Assembly: GCA_002363385.1 (NCBI GenBank) | Contig: DEVL01000002.1 | Location: 62,001 to 126,000 of the forward strand | DNA from: Stenotrophomonas maltophilia | Lineage (GTDB): Bacteria; Pseudomonadota; Gammaproteobacteria; Xanthomonadales; Xanthomonadaceae | Direction: 5' to 3' | Length of the DNA: 64,000 bases | In this document: piece after piece, positions 62,770 to 64,000 of the stretch | Position numbering within the stretch: position 1 is the first letter of the stretch | How the letters are laid out: each line of letters opens with the position of its first letter | Notes under the pieces: generated by a model | What the model was told of the DNA's origin: nothing | Databases searched by the model: none | Seen by the model: the letters and a program-made list of their open reading frames with translations, nothing else | Made by a program: the position numbers and the translations under genes

Positions 62770-64000
62770 ATGCCCATCTCGAACACTTCCCTCCCCGACG
62801 CACTGGCCACCTTCGCCCCGGCCACGCGCACGTGGTTCACCGCGGCGTTCGCGGCACCCACCCCGGTGCAGGATCACGCCTGGGCGGCGATCAGCGCCGG
62901 CCAGCATACGCTGGTCATCGCGCCGACCGGCTCGGGCAAGACCCTGGCGGCGTTCCTGCACGCGATCGACCAGCTGTTCCGCAGTGGAGAGCACCAGGGC
63001 GGTGGGCGGTCGGAGGCGGCAACGCGCAGCAAGCGCGGCACCCGCGTGCTGTATCTCTCTCCGATCAAGGCGCTGGGCGCCGATGTCGAGCGCAATCTGC
63101 AGATCCCGTTGGAGGGCGTCAGTGCCGAGCGTGCGCGTCGCGGCGATCCAGCGGTCACCCTGTCCGTCGCGATCCGGACCGGGGACACCACCGCGGCGGA
63201 GCGGGCGCGGCTGCTGCGACGTCCGCCGGACATTCTGATCACCACGCCCGAATCGCTGTTCCTGATGTTGACCTCGCAGGCGCGCGAGACGTTGCGCGAG
63301 GTGCATACCGTCATCATCGATGAAATCCATGCGGTGGCCGGCAGCAAGCGCGGCACCCATCTGGCGCTGAGCCTGGAGCGGCTGGATGCGCTGCTGCAGG
63401 TGCCTGCGCAGCGCATTGGTCTCTCGGCCACCGTGCGGCCGGTTGAAGAGGTTGCGCGATTCCTTGGGGGCGACCGCCCTGTCACCGTGGTCCATCCGCC
63501 GTCGCAGCGGGCGCTGGATGTCCGGATCGTGGTGCCGGTGGAAGACATGGCGGACATTCCGCCGCATCCCGGTGCGGTCGATGCACCGCCGTCTTCCGGG
63601 CGGCTCGGCTCGATCTGGCCCCATGTGGAGGCCAGCATCCTGGACCAGGTGCTGGCGCGGCGTTCGACGATCGTCTTCGCCAACTCGCGGGGCGTGGCCG
63701 AAAAGCTGACCGCCCGGTTGAATGAACTGCATGCCGACCGTGTCGCCCGTGGCCAGCTCCCGGCATCGGCGCCAACCGCTGCACCCGCGCCTGCGCCCGA
63801 GCACTACGGATCATTCAACGGCGGCACCGCCGGGCGTGCCGCCGGCGCGGAAGCACTGATCGCCCGCTCGCACCATGGCTCCGTCTCCAAGGAACAGCGC
63901 CGTGAGATCGAACAGGCGCTCAAGTCCGGCGAACTGCGCTGTGTCGTGGCCACCTCCAGCCTGGAACTGGGCATCGACATGGGGCTGGTCGATCTGGTGA
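62770..64000 (+). CDS. lhr: Lhr-like DEAD/DEAH helicase (3' end outside the window)
   Basis: The first 410 residues of a large helicase that continues beyond the window. ATG 62770 starts MPISNTSLPDALATFAPATR. The motifs are Q-like (APTPVQDHAWAAI), I (LVIAPTGSGKTLAAF), Ia (LYLSPIKALGADV), Ib (ITTPESL), II (VIIDEIHAVAGSKRG), III (IGLSATVRP), IV (RSTIVFANSRGVAEKL) and V (VATSSLELGIDMG). These, with the inserted HHGSVSKEQRREIE, match Lhr, a DNA-repair-linked 3'-5' helicase. Full-length bacterial Lhr is about 1,400-1,500 residues. Confidence 0.93.
   Translation, partial: MPISNTSLPDALATFAPATRTWFTAAFAAPTPVQDHAWAAISAGQHTLVIAPTGSGKTLAAFLHAIDQLFRSGEHQGGGRSEAATRSKRGTRVLYLSPIKALGADVERNLQIPLEGVSAERARRGDPAVTLSVAIRTGDTTAAERARLLRRPPDILITTPESLFLMLTSQARETLREVHTVIIDEIHAVAGSKRGTHLALSLERLDALLQVPAQRIGLSATVRPVEEVARFLGGDRPVTVVHPPSQRALDVRIVVPVEDMADIPPHPGAVDAPPSSGRLGSIWPHVEASILDQVLARRSTIVFANSRGVAEKLTARLNELHADRVARGQLPASAPTAAPAPAPEHYGSFNGGTAGRAAGAEALIARSHHGSVSKEQRREIEQALKSGELRCVVATSSLELGIDMGLVDLV

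Overview
The window is high-GC, densely packed chromosomal DNA from a gammaproteobacterium of the Lysobacteraceae/Xanthomonadaceae, most likely Stenotrophomonas or a close relative. The support is the alpha-amino acid ester hydrolase, the imuA-imuB-dnaE2 cassette under a TTAG-N6-TACTA LexA-type box, a palindrome carrying the GTAG tag of Stenotrophomonas SMAG/REP repeats, and the general gene set. I saw no rRNA, tRNA, CRISPR array, prophage or insertion sequence.

Region 1 (1-13.9 kb): the 5' part of a ClC chloride channel; an aldo/keto reductase divergent from an AraC-type regulator; a tightly overlapping operon of yggS (PLP homeostasis), a class I amidotransferase and a small unknown gene, divergent from a PtsJ-like MocR regulator; an unknown membrane-anchored protein; the SOS mutasome imuA-imuB-dnaE2; and an MFS exporter divergent from an HxlR regulator with a clear inverted repeat between them.

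Region 2 (13.9-37.3 kb): mostly metabolic and envelope genes. These are a large exported GH3 glycosidase with an unusual N-terminal domain; a LysR regulator divergent from an MFS exporter across a perfect 25-bp palindrome, with a small NTF2-like gene behind the exporter; the exported alpha-amino acid ester hydrolase; an OYE-type ene-reductase opposite an SDR dehydrogenase; two MgtC-family proteins; a VOC protein; L-lactate dehydrogenase LldD ending in REP-like palindromes; an I78 inhibitor; CDP-diacylglycerol pyrophosphatase; SapC; a TonB-dependent receptor; a GNAT acetyltransferase; and exported unknowns.

Region 3 (37.3-49.1 kb, minus strand): a complete Tad/Flp type IVb pilus locus in the order flp, prepilin peptidase, tadE, cpaB, rcpA/cpaC, tadZ/cpaE, tadA/cpaF, tadB, tadC, tadD, a DUF3613 gene, tadG. 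The 0.8-kb region upstream of flp carries tandem hairpins and a possible 30-codon ORF.

Region 4 (49.9-56.3 kb): an AraC-type regulator, then a 1399-residue trimeric autotransporter adhesin, then a lipoprotein with BamE-like and OmpA domains. In front of the adhesin are four TGCCGG repeats at an exact 21-bp period. With the Tad locus this forms a surface-attachment island, and the AraC protein is the obvious candidate regulator.

Region 5 (56.3-64 kb): an exported fasciclin protein, an exported DUF885 protein, a probable bicovalent-FAD oxidoreductase, a class C beta-lactamase-fold serine hydrolase, and the 5' part of an Lhr-type helicase.
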